Position numbers and translations under genes: made by a program. This document shows positions 1 to 5,733 of a DNA stretch of 5,733 nucleotides, in pieces (positions within the stretch are counted from its first letter, which is position 1; each line of letters starts with the position of its first letter). The stretch is from Pseudomonadota bacterium (GTDB lineage: Bacteria > Pseudomonadota > Alphaproteobacteria > UBA8366 > JADFVY01), in NCBI GenBank assembly GCA_030671915.1, contig DAOVHN010000185.1, forward strand, positions 1 to 5,733, given 5' to 3'. The notes beneath the pieces were generated by a model. It did not search any database. It had not been told where the DNA came from and worked only from the letters and a program-made list of their open reading frames with translations.

Positions 1-35
1 CCGGCGGCACCCCGAAGGCAGACGGCGCCAGCCAC

Positions 36-722
36 TCAATCCAGATAGGTGACGTTCTTGTCGATATGTTTGGCGAGGTCGAGGGCGTGTTCACGCACCA
101 GGCGCTCGGCGAGTTCAGGGTCGCGCGCCTCGATCGCCTCGATAATCTGCCGATGATCCTTGACCGAGCGGGTCGCGCGGTCGGCCTCGCCAATGGTCTG
201 GGTACGGATGCTACGCACATGCAGGAACAACTGGTCGGCCATTTCGACCAGCAGGTTGCAGCCGCCAAGTTTCAGGATCGTCTGGTGGAATTCTATATTG
301 CGCTCGGAATACTCGTCGATATTGGCGGGCTGGTCGCCGGCACTGAAGGACGGGAACATGCTGCGCAGCGAGGCTATATCCTCGTCCGAGGCATGCTGGG
401 TCGCGAGGCGCGCCGCCATGCCCTCCAGCGCCGCCCAGACGATGATCAGTTCGACGACTTCCTGCTTGGTCTTGCGGACAATGAAGATGCCGCGGCGCGG
501 GATGATATTGACCAGTCCTTCCTGTTCCAGGCGGACCAGTGCCTCGCGCAGCGGCGTGCGGCTGATGCCCAGCTGCTCGGATAACTGACGTTCGTCCAGC
601 CGCAACTGCGCGTCCGGCGCATAGATGTTCATCTTGCAGATCGCGTCTTTCAGGATCTCGTAGGTCTTTTCCTTCAGGCTGACATTGGCCTGCAATGTGG
701 GAATGGTCAGTTGAGACGACAT
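36..722 (-). CDS. GntR-family transcriptional regulator, FCD (FadR-type) subfamily
   Basis: A 228-residue ligand-responsive DNA-binding protein, probably a repressor. The N-terminal winged helix (about residues 15-83) carries the typical GntR pattern, with LDERQLSEQLGISRTPLREA at 42-61 followed by RLEQEGLV and the wing at IPRRGIFIV. An all-helical FCD effector domain fills about residues 88-218, with H146, H190 and H212 at the positions where this family usually binds a metal. The usual Asp four residues before the first His appears to be Asn (N142). The start is set by GGAGAG eight bases upstream of the ATG and by the normal length of the family. The frame stays open further upstream to 1220, but that part lies over the reductase gene and is not protein-like. 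A perfect palindrome, TGGTATACCA, lies about 43 bp upstream, so autoregulation is likely. The effector cannot be read from sequence; by context it may be a small organic acid or CoA-pathway intermediate (inference). Confidence 0.93.
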   Translation of the reverse strand: MSSQLTIPTLQANVSLKEKTYEILKDAICKMNIYAPDAQLRLDERQLSEQLGISRTPLREALVRLEQEGLVNIIPRRGIFIVRKTKQEVVELIIVWAALEGMAARLATQHASDEDIASLRSMFPSFSAGDQPANIDEYSERNIEFHQTILKLGGCNLLVEMADQLFLHVRSIRTQTIGEADRATRSVKDHRQIIEAIEARDPELAERLVREHALDLAKHIDKNVTYLD

Positions 723-764
723 GAACGCAACTCTCCGCCTGTTCGCAAACGACTCGGTGGATTC

Positions 765-774
765 TGGTATACCA
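765..774. promoter_or_regulatory. Probable GntR/FCD operator upstream of the regulator gene
   Basis: The sequence TGGTATACCA is a perfect 10-bp inverted repeat in the 86-bp gap between the reductase stop and the regulator start. Palindromes of the TGGT-n-ACCA type are the usual targets of FadR/FCD-subfamily GntR proteins (family knowledge). Ten bases around it (GTATACCACA on the plus strand, 767-776) recur exactly upstream of the reductase gene. The site lies 43-52 bp from the regulator ATG, where a bound protein would block transcription. That the neighbouring regulator binds here is inference. Confidence 0.65.
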
Positions 775-808
775 CAAAAAATGGCGCTATCGGCCCCGCG
801 GCGGCAGG

Positions 809-1825
809 TCAGGCGACCGCCGTGGAGGATTCCACCTCGGGAAATACCGGGTAGACCCCCAGGCTGCGGCCCAGTTGCTGGGTCAGTCCCAAAACGATGT
901 CGATATGGGGCGTTTTCACATTGCACAGCCGGCCGAGATCCTGGACCGCCGTCAGCAGCGCGTCCAGTTCGATGGCGCGGCCCTTTTCCAGGTCCTGCAG
1001 CATCGAGGTGCGATGCGCGCCGACCTTGGCGGCCCCGTCGATGCGCCGTTCCATATCGACGCGGAAGCCGGCGCCCAGCCTGGTCGCGATCATGTGGGCT
1101 TCCTCCATCATGGCCGCCGACAAGGCGCGGGTCGCGGGGTCCGTGGCGACGATGTCCAGGGTTGCGCGGGTCAGGGCGCTGATTGGATTGAAGCAGAGAT
1201 TGCCCCAAAGTTTCAGCCATATCTCGTCGCGGATATTGGGGATGACCGGCGCGCGCAGGCCGCCCGCTTCCATGGCCTCGCTCAGCCGCAGGCAGCGCTC
1301 GGAAATCTCACCCGACGGCTCCCCCAGGGTGAACCTGTCGCCATATTTATGCTGGATCACGCCGGGCTCGGCGATCTCGGTGGCCGGGAAAACGACGCAG
1401 CCGATCGCGCGGTCGGGGCCGATGATGTTCCACTGGCGGTCTCCGGGGTCGACCGACTTGACGCGAAGGTCGTTATAGGGCTCCTCCAGCCCGTGGAAAT
1501 ACCACCAGGGCACGCCGTTCTGGCAGGTGACGACCGAGGTATCCTGTCCCAAAAGCGGCCTGATCTGCTCCGCGACTTCCCATGCCTGATGCGCCTTCAG
1601 CGCAACGATTACCGAATCCTGCTGGCCGAGTTCGGCCGGGTTGTCGGTGGCGTTCACCTTGCCGATGCGTTCCTCGCCATCCTTCAACAGTTTCAGGCCG
1701 TTCTTGCGTATGGCTTCCAGATGCGCGCCGCGGGCAATAACCGAGACCTCGACGCCCTGAACCTGCGCCAATTCGACGGCGACATAACCGCCAATCGCAC
1801 CTGCCCCGTAAATACAAATTTTCAT
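809..1825 (-). CDS. 2-dehydropantoate 2-reductase (ApbA/PanE)-family oxidoreductase
   Basis: A 338-residue soluble NAD(P)H-dependent reductase of the ketopantoate reductase fold. The Rossmann domain opens at the first residue (MKICIYGAGAIGG), with the GxGxxG loop at 7-12. K77 in LKAHQ and N103 in CQNGV match conserved positions of E. coli PanE (K72, N98). The C-terminal helical domain has K205-x3-N209-x3-N213 (LKLWGNLCFNP), the spacing of the E. coli catalytic K176/N180/N184, and S274 and E286 match S244 and E256. The catalytic set is thus intact. It is longer than E. coli PanE (303 residues) and has an NGVPWWYFHG stretch seen in a separate proteobacterial subfamily, so a substrate other than ketopantoate is likely. 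A PanE paralogue in Methylobacterium extorquens is reported to reduce oxalyl-CoA; the CoA-transferase and folate genes nearby make a similar role possible, not proven. AGGAG lies eight bases before the ATG. A GntR-type operator lies about 67 bp upstream. Confidence 0.92.
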   Translation of the reverse strand: MKICIYGAGAIGGYVAVELAQVQGVEVSVIARGAHLEAIRKNGLKLLKDGEERIGKVNATDNPAELGQQDSVIVALKAHQAWEVAEQIRPLLGQDTSVVTCQNGVPWWYFHGLEEPYNDLRVKSVDPGDRQWNIIGPDRAIGCVVFPATEIAEPGVIQHKYGDRFTLGEPSGEISERCLRLSEAMEAGGLRAPVIPNIRDEIWLKLWGNLCFNPISALTRATLDIVATDPATRALSAAMMEEAHMIATRLGAGFRVDMERRIDGAAKVGAHRTSMLQDLEKGRAIELDALLTAVQDLGRLCNVKTPHIDIVLGLTQQLGRSLGVYPVFPEVESSTAVA

Positions 1826-1891
1826 TCCGTGTGCTCCTGCCGGTGATGTGCCGCACGGCCCGCCCGGAAAAGCACCCTGCCGTTACATTTC

Positions 1892-1908
1892 TGTATACCA
1901 CATACCAG
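1892..1908. promoter_or_regulatory. Probable GntR/FCD operator upstream of the PanE-like gene
   Basis: On the minus strand this reads CTGGTATGTGGTATACA. It holds TGTGGTATAC, identical to the site before the regulator gene, and AGAA follows in both, one base closer here. The right half is therefore imperfect (TGGTATACA rather than TGGTATACCA). A second TGGTAT lies 7 bp away in direct orientation. The site lies about 67-83 bp before the reductase start, in the 140-bp gap that most plausibly holds its promoter. TATACA inside the site could serve as a -10 element, but I see no convincing -35 box. Confidence 0.55.
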
Positions 1909-1944
1909 ATGGCCCAAAACCACCCCTATGGGCAGCCACCTACC

Positions 1945-1958
1945 CGCCCGGCCGGGCG
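1945..1958 (-). terminator. GC-rich hairpin just after the stress-protein gene (weak terminator candidate)
   Basis: CGCCCGGCCGGGCG is a perfect 14-base inverted repeat starting eight bases beyond the stop codon of the universal stress protein gene. It could form a 5-bp stem closed by a GGCC loop in the transcript. No run of U follows directly (the next T-run is GGTTTTGG, about 25 bases on), so it is not a classical rho-independent terminator. Its position at the end of the four-gene run and before a regulated promoter makes some role in 3'-end formation plausible. Confidence 0.35.
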
Positions 1959-1965
1959 AATGGCA

Positions 1966-2835
1966 TCAATGCGCCATCAACAGTGGGATATCGGCTTTTT
2001 CCAGCACATATTGGGTTACGCCACCAAGTACCAGATTGCTGCGTTTTCGGGCGCCAAACGCACCCATCACGATCATGTCGCCGCCGATCTCCGCGACCCT
2101 GTCGAGGATCGAGGCGCCGACTTCCGGCCCGCCACGCTCGAATGTCTGGACTCCGGACGCGATACCGTGCAGCCGTAGATAGCGCCGGATGGCTTTGCTG
2201 CGGGTTATGCCGCCATCCTTGTCGTTTGCGACCAGCACGCTTACCTTTTCGGCCGCGGCCAGGATCGGCAACGACCAATTGACCGCGCGGGCGGCCTCGG
2301 GCCCCCCGTTCCAGGCGATCGCCACATGCCGGCCCGTTTCCTTGATTTCACGGTGCGGCGCGATGGCTGTCAGTTTGCGCACATCGAACAGGGCAGCCTG
2401 CAGGGTATTCATGCCCAGGGCCGCGGCGCGGTCCGGCTGCGGCACGACGATCAGGTCGCAGAACCGGACCTCGTCGCGAATGATGTCCGCCTGCTTTCCT
2501 TCCACCTCGTGCCAGGAAATGGACAGGCGGTCCGCCGGGAAGTCTTCCGCATCCGCCGGCACGACATCCAGATCATGTGCCTTGCAGTATTCGTCGAACA
2601 GCCGAACCAGACGTTCCTCTTCCCGCCTGGCGAGCCCTCCGGCGGCTTCCAGAATGGTGCTCTTGAAGGCCGTGGTCAGCGGAACACCATGGGGGATCAT
2701 GTCCCCGGGCTTGGCATGGACATGCAGGACATCGATATGCGAGAGGAACTTGCCGCCGATCGCCAGGGCCAACCCCAGTACCCACTCGCCCTTACCGTCG
2801 CCGCGGATCGGGGCAACAATGGATTTAATGGACAT
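1966..2835 (-). CDS. Universal stress protein with two UspA domains
   Basis: A 289-residue cytoplasmic protein made of two UspA folds. The first (about residues 1-160) starts with SIKSIVAPIRG and ends near CDLIVVPQPDR; it shows no nucleotide-binding loop and looks degenerate. The second (about 168-289) starts with HVAIAWNGGPEAARAV and has the ATP-binding loop pattern G258-x2-G261-x9-G271 (MGAFGARKRSNLVLGG), followed by the conserved helix and PLLMAH end. The residue after G271 is Gly rather than the Ser/Thr of the textbook motif, a change I recall as common in proteobacterial tandem forms. The start is supported by AAGGAT about seven bases before the ATG. The gene lies 71 bp downstream of fhs in the same direction, with a large inverted repeat in the gap. 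Its role is unknown; such proteins are linked to stress survival and energy limitation. Nothing specific ties it to folate metabolism except position. Confidence 0.9.
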   Translation of the reverse strand: MSIKSIVAPIRGDGKGEWVLGLALAIGGKFLSHIDVLHVHAKPGDMIPHGVPLTTAFKSTILEAAGGLARREEERLVRLFDEYCKAHDLDVVPADAEDFPADRLSISWHEVEGKQADIIRDEVRFCDLIVVPQPDRAAALGMNTLQAALFDVRKLTAIAPHREIKETGRHVAIAWNGGPEAARAVNWSLPILAAAEKVSVLVANDKDGGITRSKAIRRYLRLHGIASGVQTFERGGPEVGASILDRVAEIGGDMIVMGAFGARKRSNLVLGGVTQYVLEKADIPLLMAH

Positions 2836-2864
2836 GGCAGGTATCCTTCCGTGGAGCTCTATTT

Positions 2865-2877
2865 CGCAAGATTTGCG
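2865..2877. repeat. Short inverted repeat CGCAA-GAT-TTGCG in the fhs-usp gap
   Basis: A 5-bp stem with a 3-base loop directly adjoins the large palindrome at 2877-2898 and shares one base with it. Together the two could form tandem hairpins in the transcript between fhs and the stress-protein gene. Alone, a stem this short could arise by chance. Confidence 0.3.
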
Positions 2878-2898
2878 GGAGGCGGGTACCCGCCTCCC
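2877..2898. terminator. 22-bp perfect palindrome after fhs; hairpin, possible terminator or processing element
   Basis: A perfect 22-base inverted repeat centred on GGTACC, with 11-base arms of sequence GGGAGGCGGGT, begins nine bases after the fhs stop codon. In RNA it would form a very stable GC-rich stem. In the direction of fhs transcription no U-run follows (next bases GCAAATCTTG), so read-through into the stress-protein gene is likely at some level. On the opposite strand it is followed by CCTTTT, a somewhat better terminator tail, so it could also stop antisense transcription. Partial termination or protection of the fhs 3' end are the likeliest roles (inference). Confidence 0.5.
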
Positions 2899-2906
2899 CC
2901 TTTTCG

Positions 2907-4577
2907 TCAGAACAATCCGTCGATCTGCCCGTCGGCATTCAGCTTGATCGAATTTGCCGCCGGCACGCGCGGCAACCCGGGCATGGTCATGATCTCACCG
3001 CACACCCCGACCAGGAAGCCCGCGCCCGCCGACAGGCGAACCTCGCGGATCGGAATGACGTGCCCGCTGGGCGCGCCCTTCAGATTCGGATCGGTCGAGA
3101 AGGAATACTGCGTCTTGGCCATGCAGACGGGAAAGTGACCGTAATCCGCCTGGTATTCCGCGATCTGCTTGCGCACCTTGTCGTCGGCGGTGATATCCGC
3201 GGCGCCGTAAATCTTTGTCGCGACAGTCTTGATCTTGTCCCACAACGGCATGTCGTCGTCATAGATCGGCTTGAAGTTGGCGACGCCGCTTTCGACGAGT
3301 TCGACAACCTCTTTCGCAAGCTCTTCCGTGCCCGCGCCGCCATTCGCCCAATGCGACGCCAGGATCGCCTTGACCCCGCTTTCGCTGGCCGCCTGGCGCA
3401 CCGCCTCGACCTCGGCGTCGGTGTCGTTGACGAATTGGTTGATCGCGACGACGACCGGGACCCCGAAGGATTTAACGTTGGCGATATGGCGGGCCAGGTT
3501 GGTGCAGCCCGTCTTCACCGCCTCGACGTTTTCGTTGCCGAGATCGCCCTTGGCAACGCCGCCATGCATCTTGAGCGCACGGATCGTGGCTACAAGCACC
3601 ACCGCCTTCGGATCGAGCCCGGCCTTGCGGCACTTGATGTCGAAGAACTTTTCGGCGCCCAGGTCGGCGCCGAAGCCCGCCTCGGTCACCACATAATCAC
3701 CAAGCTTGAGCGCCGTCTTTGTGGCGATCACCGAGTTACAGCCATGGGCGATATTGGCGAAGGGTCCGCCATGAATAAAGGCCGGGTTGTTTTCCAGGGT
3801 CTGCACCAGATTCGGCGAGATGGCGTCCTTCAGCAGCACCGACATCGGGCCGGCCGCCAGCAGATCACGCGCATAGACGGGCTTGCGCTCACGGGTCTGC
3901 GCCACGACGATATTGCCGAGCCTCTCCGTCAGATCGTCGAGGTCCGATGCCAGGCAGAACACGGCCATCACCTCGGATGCGACTGTAATGTCGAAGCCAT
4001 CCTCGCGTGGAAAACCGTTCGCCACGCCGCCCAACGAGTTGACGATCGAGCGCAACGCCCGGTCGTTCATGTCGACGACGCGGCGCCAGCTGACACGGCG
4101 CTGGTCGATGCCCAACGCGTTACCCCAGTAAATATGGTTGTCGATCAACGCCGAGAGCAGGTTCTGAGCAACGCCTATGGCATGGAAATCGCCGGTGAAA
4201 TGAAGATTGATATCCTCCATCGGCACGACCTGCGCATAACCGCCGCCGGCGGCCCCGCCCTTCATGCCGAAGCAGGGACCGAGGGAAGGTTCGCGCAGGC
4301 AGACGACGGCCTTCTTGCCGATGCGGTTCATGCCGTCACTAAGGCCGACAGAGGTCGTGGTCTTACCCTCGCCCGCCGGCGTCGGCGTGACGGCGGTCAC
4401 AAGGATCAGCTTGCCGTCGGGATTGCCCTGAATCTTGTTGATGTGATCGAAAGACAATTTGGCCTTGTAAGGCCCGTACTGGAGGAGTGCATCCGCCGGA
4501 ATATCAATCTTGGCGCCGATATCCGCTATCGGCTGCATGGTTGCTTCGCGGGCAATCTCGATATCGCTTTTGGGCAT
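2907..4577 (-). CDS. fhs: Formate--tetrahydrofolate ligase (10-formyl-THF synthetase)
   Basis: This enzyme catalyses formate + ATP + THF to 10-formyl-THF + ADP + phosphate in the cytoplasm, feeding formate into the folate one-carbon pool. The 556 residues match the usual family length (about 555-560). The P-loop is at 64-76 ([13 protein letters not shown]). A long conserved block at 95-130 has [20 protein letters not shown] followed by DINLHFTGD, and DNHIYWGN is at 146-153. The C-terminus has [15 protein letters not shown] (527-541). No break or missing block is visible. The chosen ATG has GGAG six bases upstream; an internal Met at residue 14 has no good ribosome site. It lies 84 bp after the formyltransferase gene and 71 bp before the stress-protein gene, all co-directional. 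Alphaproteobacteria often use FolD for this pool, so a dedicated ligase suggests real use of formate. This assignment is firm. Confidence 0.98.
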   Translation of the reverse strand: MPKSDIEIAREATMQPIADIGAKIDIPADALLQYGPYKAKLSFDHINKIQGNPDGKLILVTAVTPTPAGEGKTTTSVGLSDGMNRIGKKAVVCLREPSLGPCFGMKGGAAGGGYAQVVPMEDINLHFTGDFHAIGVAQNLLSALIDNHIYWGNALGIDQRRVSWRRVVDMNDRALRSIVNSLGGVANGFPREDGFDITVASEVMAVFCLASDLDDLTERLGNIVVAQTRERKPVYARDLLAAGPMSVLLKDAISPNLVQTLENNPAFIHGGPFANIAHGCNSVIATKTALKLGDYVVTEAGFGADLGAEKFFDIKCRKAGLDPKAVVLVATIRALKMHGGVAKGDLGNENVEAVKTGCTNLARHIANVKSFGVPVVVAINQFVNDTDAEVEAVRQAASESGVKAILASHWANGGAGTEELAKEVVELVESGVANFKPIYDDDMPLWDKIKTVATKIYGAADITADDKVRKQIAEYQADYGHFPVCMAKTQYSFSTDPNLKGAPSGHVIPIREVRLSAGAGFLVGVCGEIMTMPGLPRVPAANSIKLNADGQIDGLF

Positions 4578-4661
4578 CTTCGTCTCCAGTAATCCTCGGG
4601 GTTTCGCCAGCAGGCAGGTTCGCCGGCATCATGTCGGATAAATTAATTCCGTGCGCCGGGA
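4578..4661 (-). other. 84-bp gap between the formyltransferase gene and fhs
   Basis: The gap holds the fhs ribosome site (GGAG near 4585). A possible 6-bp stem pairs GCCGGC with GCTGGC (4622-4627 with 4606-4611, one G-U pair, 10-base loop), and there is an AT-rich patch around AATTAATT near 4640. I see no clear sigma-70 promoter, terminator with U-run, or recognisable riboswitch. The gap is long for translational coupling, so a weak internal promoter or a processing site is possible. Confidence 0.3.
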
Positions 4662-5579
4662 TTATTCGCCCAGACGCACTCCTTCTTTAATCTCGTTAGC
4701 GTCCACAAATTCCTTCGCAGCGACTTTCGCGCCGCCATCCAGGCGAACACGCTTCACCAGGATACCGCCAAGGCCCGCCACGACCGTAAAACCCTCGTCC
4801 GTGACGGAAACGATTTCGCCGGGCCGGCCGCCTGCCTCCACCCTGGCGCTGTCGAAAATCTGCAAGGTCTTGCCTTCGAACGTCGTCCAGGCGCCGGGTG
4901 CGGGGTTGGTTGCGCGGATCTGGTTGTAGACCTCGCCGGCCGACCGGTTCCAGTCGATCTCGCCATGCGCTTTCTTGCACCAGCTTTCGTAGGTCGCCTT
5001 CGAATCGTCCTGGGCGATGCGCGGCGGGTTGCCGGCGCGCACCAGGTCGATGGCTTCCAGCACGCTTTCGATGCCCAGCGGGAAAATCTTCTTGAAATAG
5101 ATGTCGCCCAACGTGTCGTCGGGGCCGATATCGACTTCCTTTTGCAGCAGGATTTCTCCCTCGTCCAGGCCATCGTCCGGCCAGAAGATCGACAGACCCG
5201 TCTTTTTCGCGCCCCACATGATCGGCCAGTTGATCGAGCTGGGACCGCGATGCAGCGGCAACAGCGAGGGATGGAAGCAGATCGACCCGTGCGTCGGGAT
5301 ATTCCGCGCTTCTTCCGGAACGAAGATGATCATAAAAGCCATGACCATCAGATCCGCATTCAGCGCCCGCATCTCGTCGAGGATTTCCTTGTCCTTGTAG
5401 TTCGCCGGCTGGATCACGGGCACGCCGCGCTCCAGGGCGAATTCCTTGATCGGGTCGACCGGCTTGCCTTCCTTGTCGGGGGCCGTATAGACGGCGACGA
5501 CTTCGTCCTCGCCCTTGTCGAGGATCGCCTCGAGGCTGGCCTTGCCGAACGCCTGCTGGCCGTTGACGATGATACGCAT
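4662..5579 (-). CDS. Stand-alone 10-formyl-THF hydrolase/formyltransferase domain protein (FDH N-domain type)
   Basis: A 305-residue cytoplasmic protein of the methionyl-tRNA formyltransferase fold. It looks closest to the N-terminal hydrolase domain of 10-formyl-THF dehydrogenase (ALDH1L1): NGQQAFG near the start, then HGSICFHPSLLPLHRG (97-112), SSINW (114-118), IFWPDDGLDEGEILLQKE (131-148), and PGAW (228-231) in the C-terminal barrel domain (about 205-300). Catalytic H103 and D139 are present. The Asn that tRNA formyltransferase has two residues before this His (N106 in E. coli Fmt) is Cys here (C101); in the FDH hydrolase domain it is Ile. This argues against a housekeeping Fmt. It has no acyl-carrier or aldehyde dehydrogenase domain, and is not PurU (no ACT domain). 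AGAGGA lies about seven bases before the ATG. It starts 30 bp after a CoA-transferase gene and precedes fhs, so it probably moves or releases a formyl group of 10-formyl-THF. The true acceptor is unknown. Confidence 0.85.
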   Translation of the reverse strand: MRIIVNGQQAFGKASLEAILDKGEDEVVAVYTAPDKEGKPVDPIKEFALERGVPVIQPANYKDKEILDEMRALNADLMVMAFMIIFVPEEARNIPTHGSICFHPSLLPLHRGPSSINWPIMWGAKKTGLSIFWPDDGLDEGEILLQKEVDIGPDDTLGDIYFKKIFPLGIESVLEAIDLVRAGNPPRIAQDDSKATYESWCKKAHGEIDWNRSAGEVYNQIRATNPAPGAWTTFEGKTLQIFDSARVEAGGRPGEIVSVTDEGFTVVAGLGGILVKRVRLDGGAKVAAKEFVDANEIKEGVRLGE

Positions 5580-5609
5580 GGTTGTTCCTCTCGATATTGG
5601 CCGCGGCCG

Positions 5610-5733
5610 TTAGACCGCGCCTTCTTCCTTCGCCGCGGCGATTTCGTCATCCGACATGCCGACGACGTCGCGCAGGATGTTGTCGGTATGTTCGCCCAGC
5701 AACGGCGAGCGAACCACCTCGGCCGGCGAGTCC
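5610..5733 (-). CDS. CaiB/BaiF-family CoA-transferase, C-terminal end (partial)
   Basis: Only the last 40 codons are in the window; the gene continues beyond the right edge. The visible end has [12 protein letters not shown], then a [10 protein letters not shown] segment and a GAV terminus. This is the typical tail of class III CoA-transferases (GEHT...L...G.S..EI..L...GAV), a family that includes formyl-CoA:oxalate CoA-transferase (Frc), CaiB and BaiF. The tail does not identify the substrate, and the catalytic Asp lies outside the window. The TAA stop is 30 bp before the formyltransferase start, so the two are almost certainly co-transcribed. A link to formyl-CoA/oxalate is suggested by the folate genes next door but is inference. 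Confidence 0.8.
   Translation of the reverse strand, partial: DSPAEVVRSPLLGEHTDNILRDVVGMSDDEIAAAKEEGAV

Noticed and set aside
1..35. Possible end of another gene at the left edge
   Set aside because: Only 35 bases lie beyond the GntR stop codon, with no identifiable coding or structural signal.
723..1220. N-terminal extension of the GntR reading frame by 166 codons
   Set aside because: It overlaps the strongly supported PanE-like gene on the same strand in another frame, is rich in Arg/Gly/Pro as expected of a shadow frame, and the ATG at 722 has a good ribosome site and gives the normal family length.
875..1846. 323-codon open frame on the plus strand opposite the PanE-like gene
   Set aside because: It is a mirror of the reductase codons with no recognisable motif; the reductase has intact catalytic residues and its own ribosome site.
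2326..3138. 270-codon open frame on the plus strand across the stress-protein gene, the gap and the end of fhs
   Set aside because: It runs through two well-supported genes and the palindrome between them, and resembles no family I know.
3060..4592. 510-codon open frame on the plus strand opposite fhs
   Set aside because: It is antisense to a near-complete, highly conserved fhs. In GC-rich coding DNA the complementary frame is often open, and the translation shows no recognisable domain.
4578..4661. Folate (THF) riboswitch upstream of fhs
   Set aside because: The position is tempting, but I could match no conserved riboswitch core, and the gap offers only one weak 6-bp stem.
4662..5579. Housekeeping methionyl-tRNA formyltransferase (fmt)
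   Set aside because: The N-x-H active-site Asn is Cys, the sequence follows the FDH hydrolase pattern (HPSLLPLHRG, IFWPDDGLDEG), and the neighbours are not def or rsmB.

Overview
The window is GC-rich (roughly 60-65% by eye). It reads as part of a proteobacterial chromosome, most likely an alphaproteobacterium, judging from the protein subfamilies (FCD-type GntR regulator, tandem-domain universal stress protein, PanE-like reductase with an NGVPWWYF motif) and the strong G/C preference at third codon positions. The exact genus cannot be read from the sequence. Every supported gene lies on the minus strand, so transcription runs from the right edge to the left. I see no tRNA, rRNA, CRISPR array, insertion sequence or other mobile element.

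In transcription order (right to left) there are six genes. (1) 5610-5733 is the last 40 codons of a CaiB/BaiF-family CoA-transferase, cut by the window edge. (2) 4662-5579 encodes a stand-alone formyltransferase/hydrolase that resembles the N-terminal domain of 10-formyltetrahydrofolate dehydrogenase. (3) 2907-4577 is formate--tetrahydrofolate ligase (fhs). (4) 1966-2835 is a tandem universal stress protein. (5) 809-1825 is a 2-dehydropantoate 2-reductase (ApbA/PanE)-family oxidoreductase. (6) 36-722 is an FCD-subfamily GntR repressor. The gaps are 30, 84, 71, 140 and 86 bp. Strong inverted repeats lie after fhs and after the stress-protein gene.

The gene set suggests a one-carbon/CoA-thioester module. 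A CoA-transferase of the family that includes formyl-CoA:oxalate CoA-transferase sits beside an enzyme acting on the formyl group of 10-formyl-THF, the ligase that makes 10-formyl-THF from formate, and a PanE-family reductase. A PanE paralogue (PanE2) was reported as an oxalyl-CoA reductase in oxalate-grown Methylobacterium extorquens. Oxalate or formate assimilation is therefore a plausible reading, but the decisive neighbour (for example oxalyl-CoA decarboxylase) is not in the window and this remains inference.

The clearest regulatory signal is a shared 10-mer, TGTGGTATAC on the minus strand. It occurs upstream of both the regulator gene (inside the perfect palindrome TGGTATACCA) and the PanE-like gene. 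This fits the GntR protein repressing itself and the adjacent reductase.
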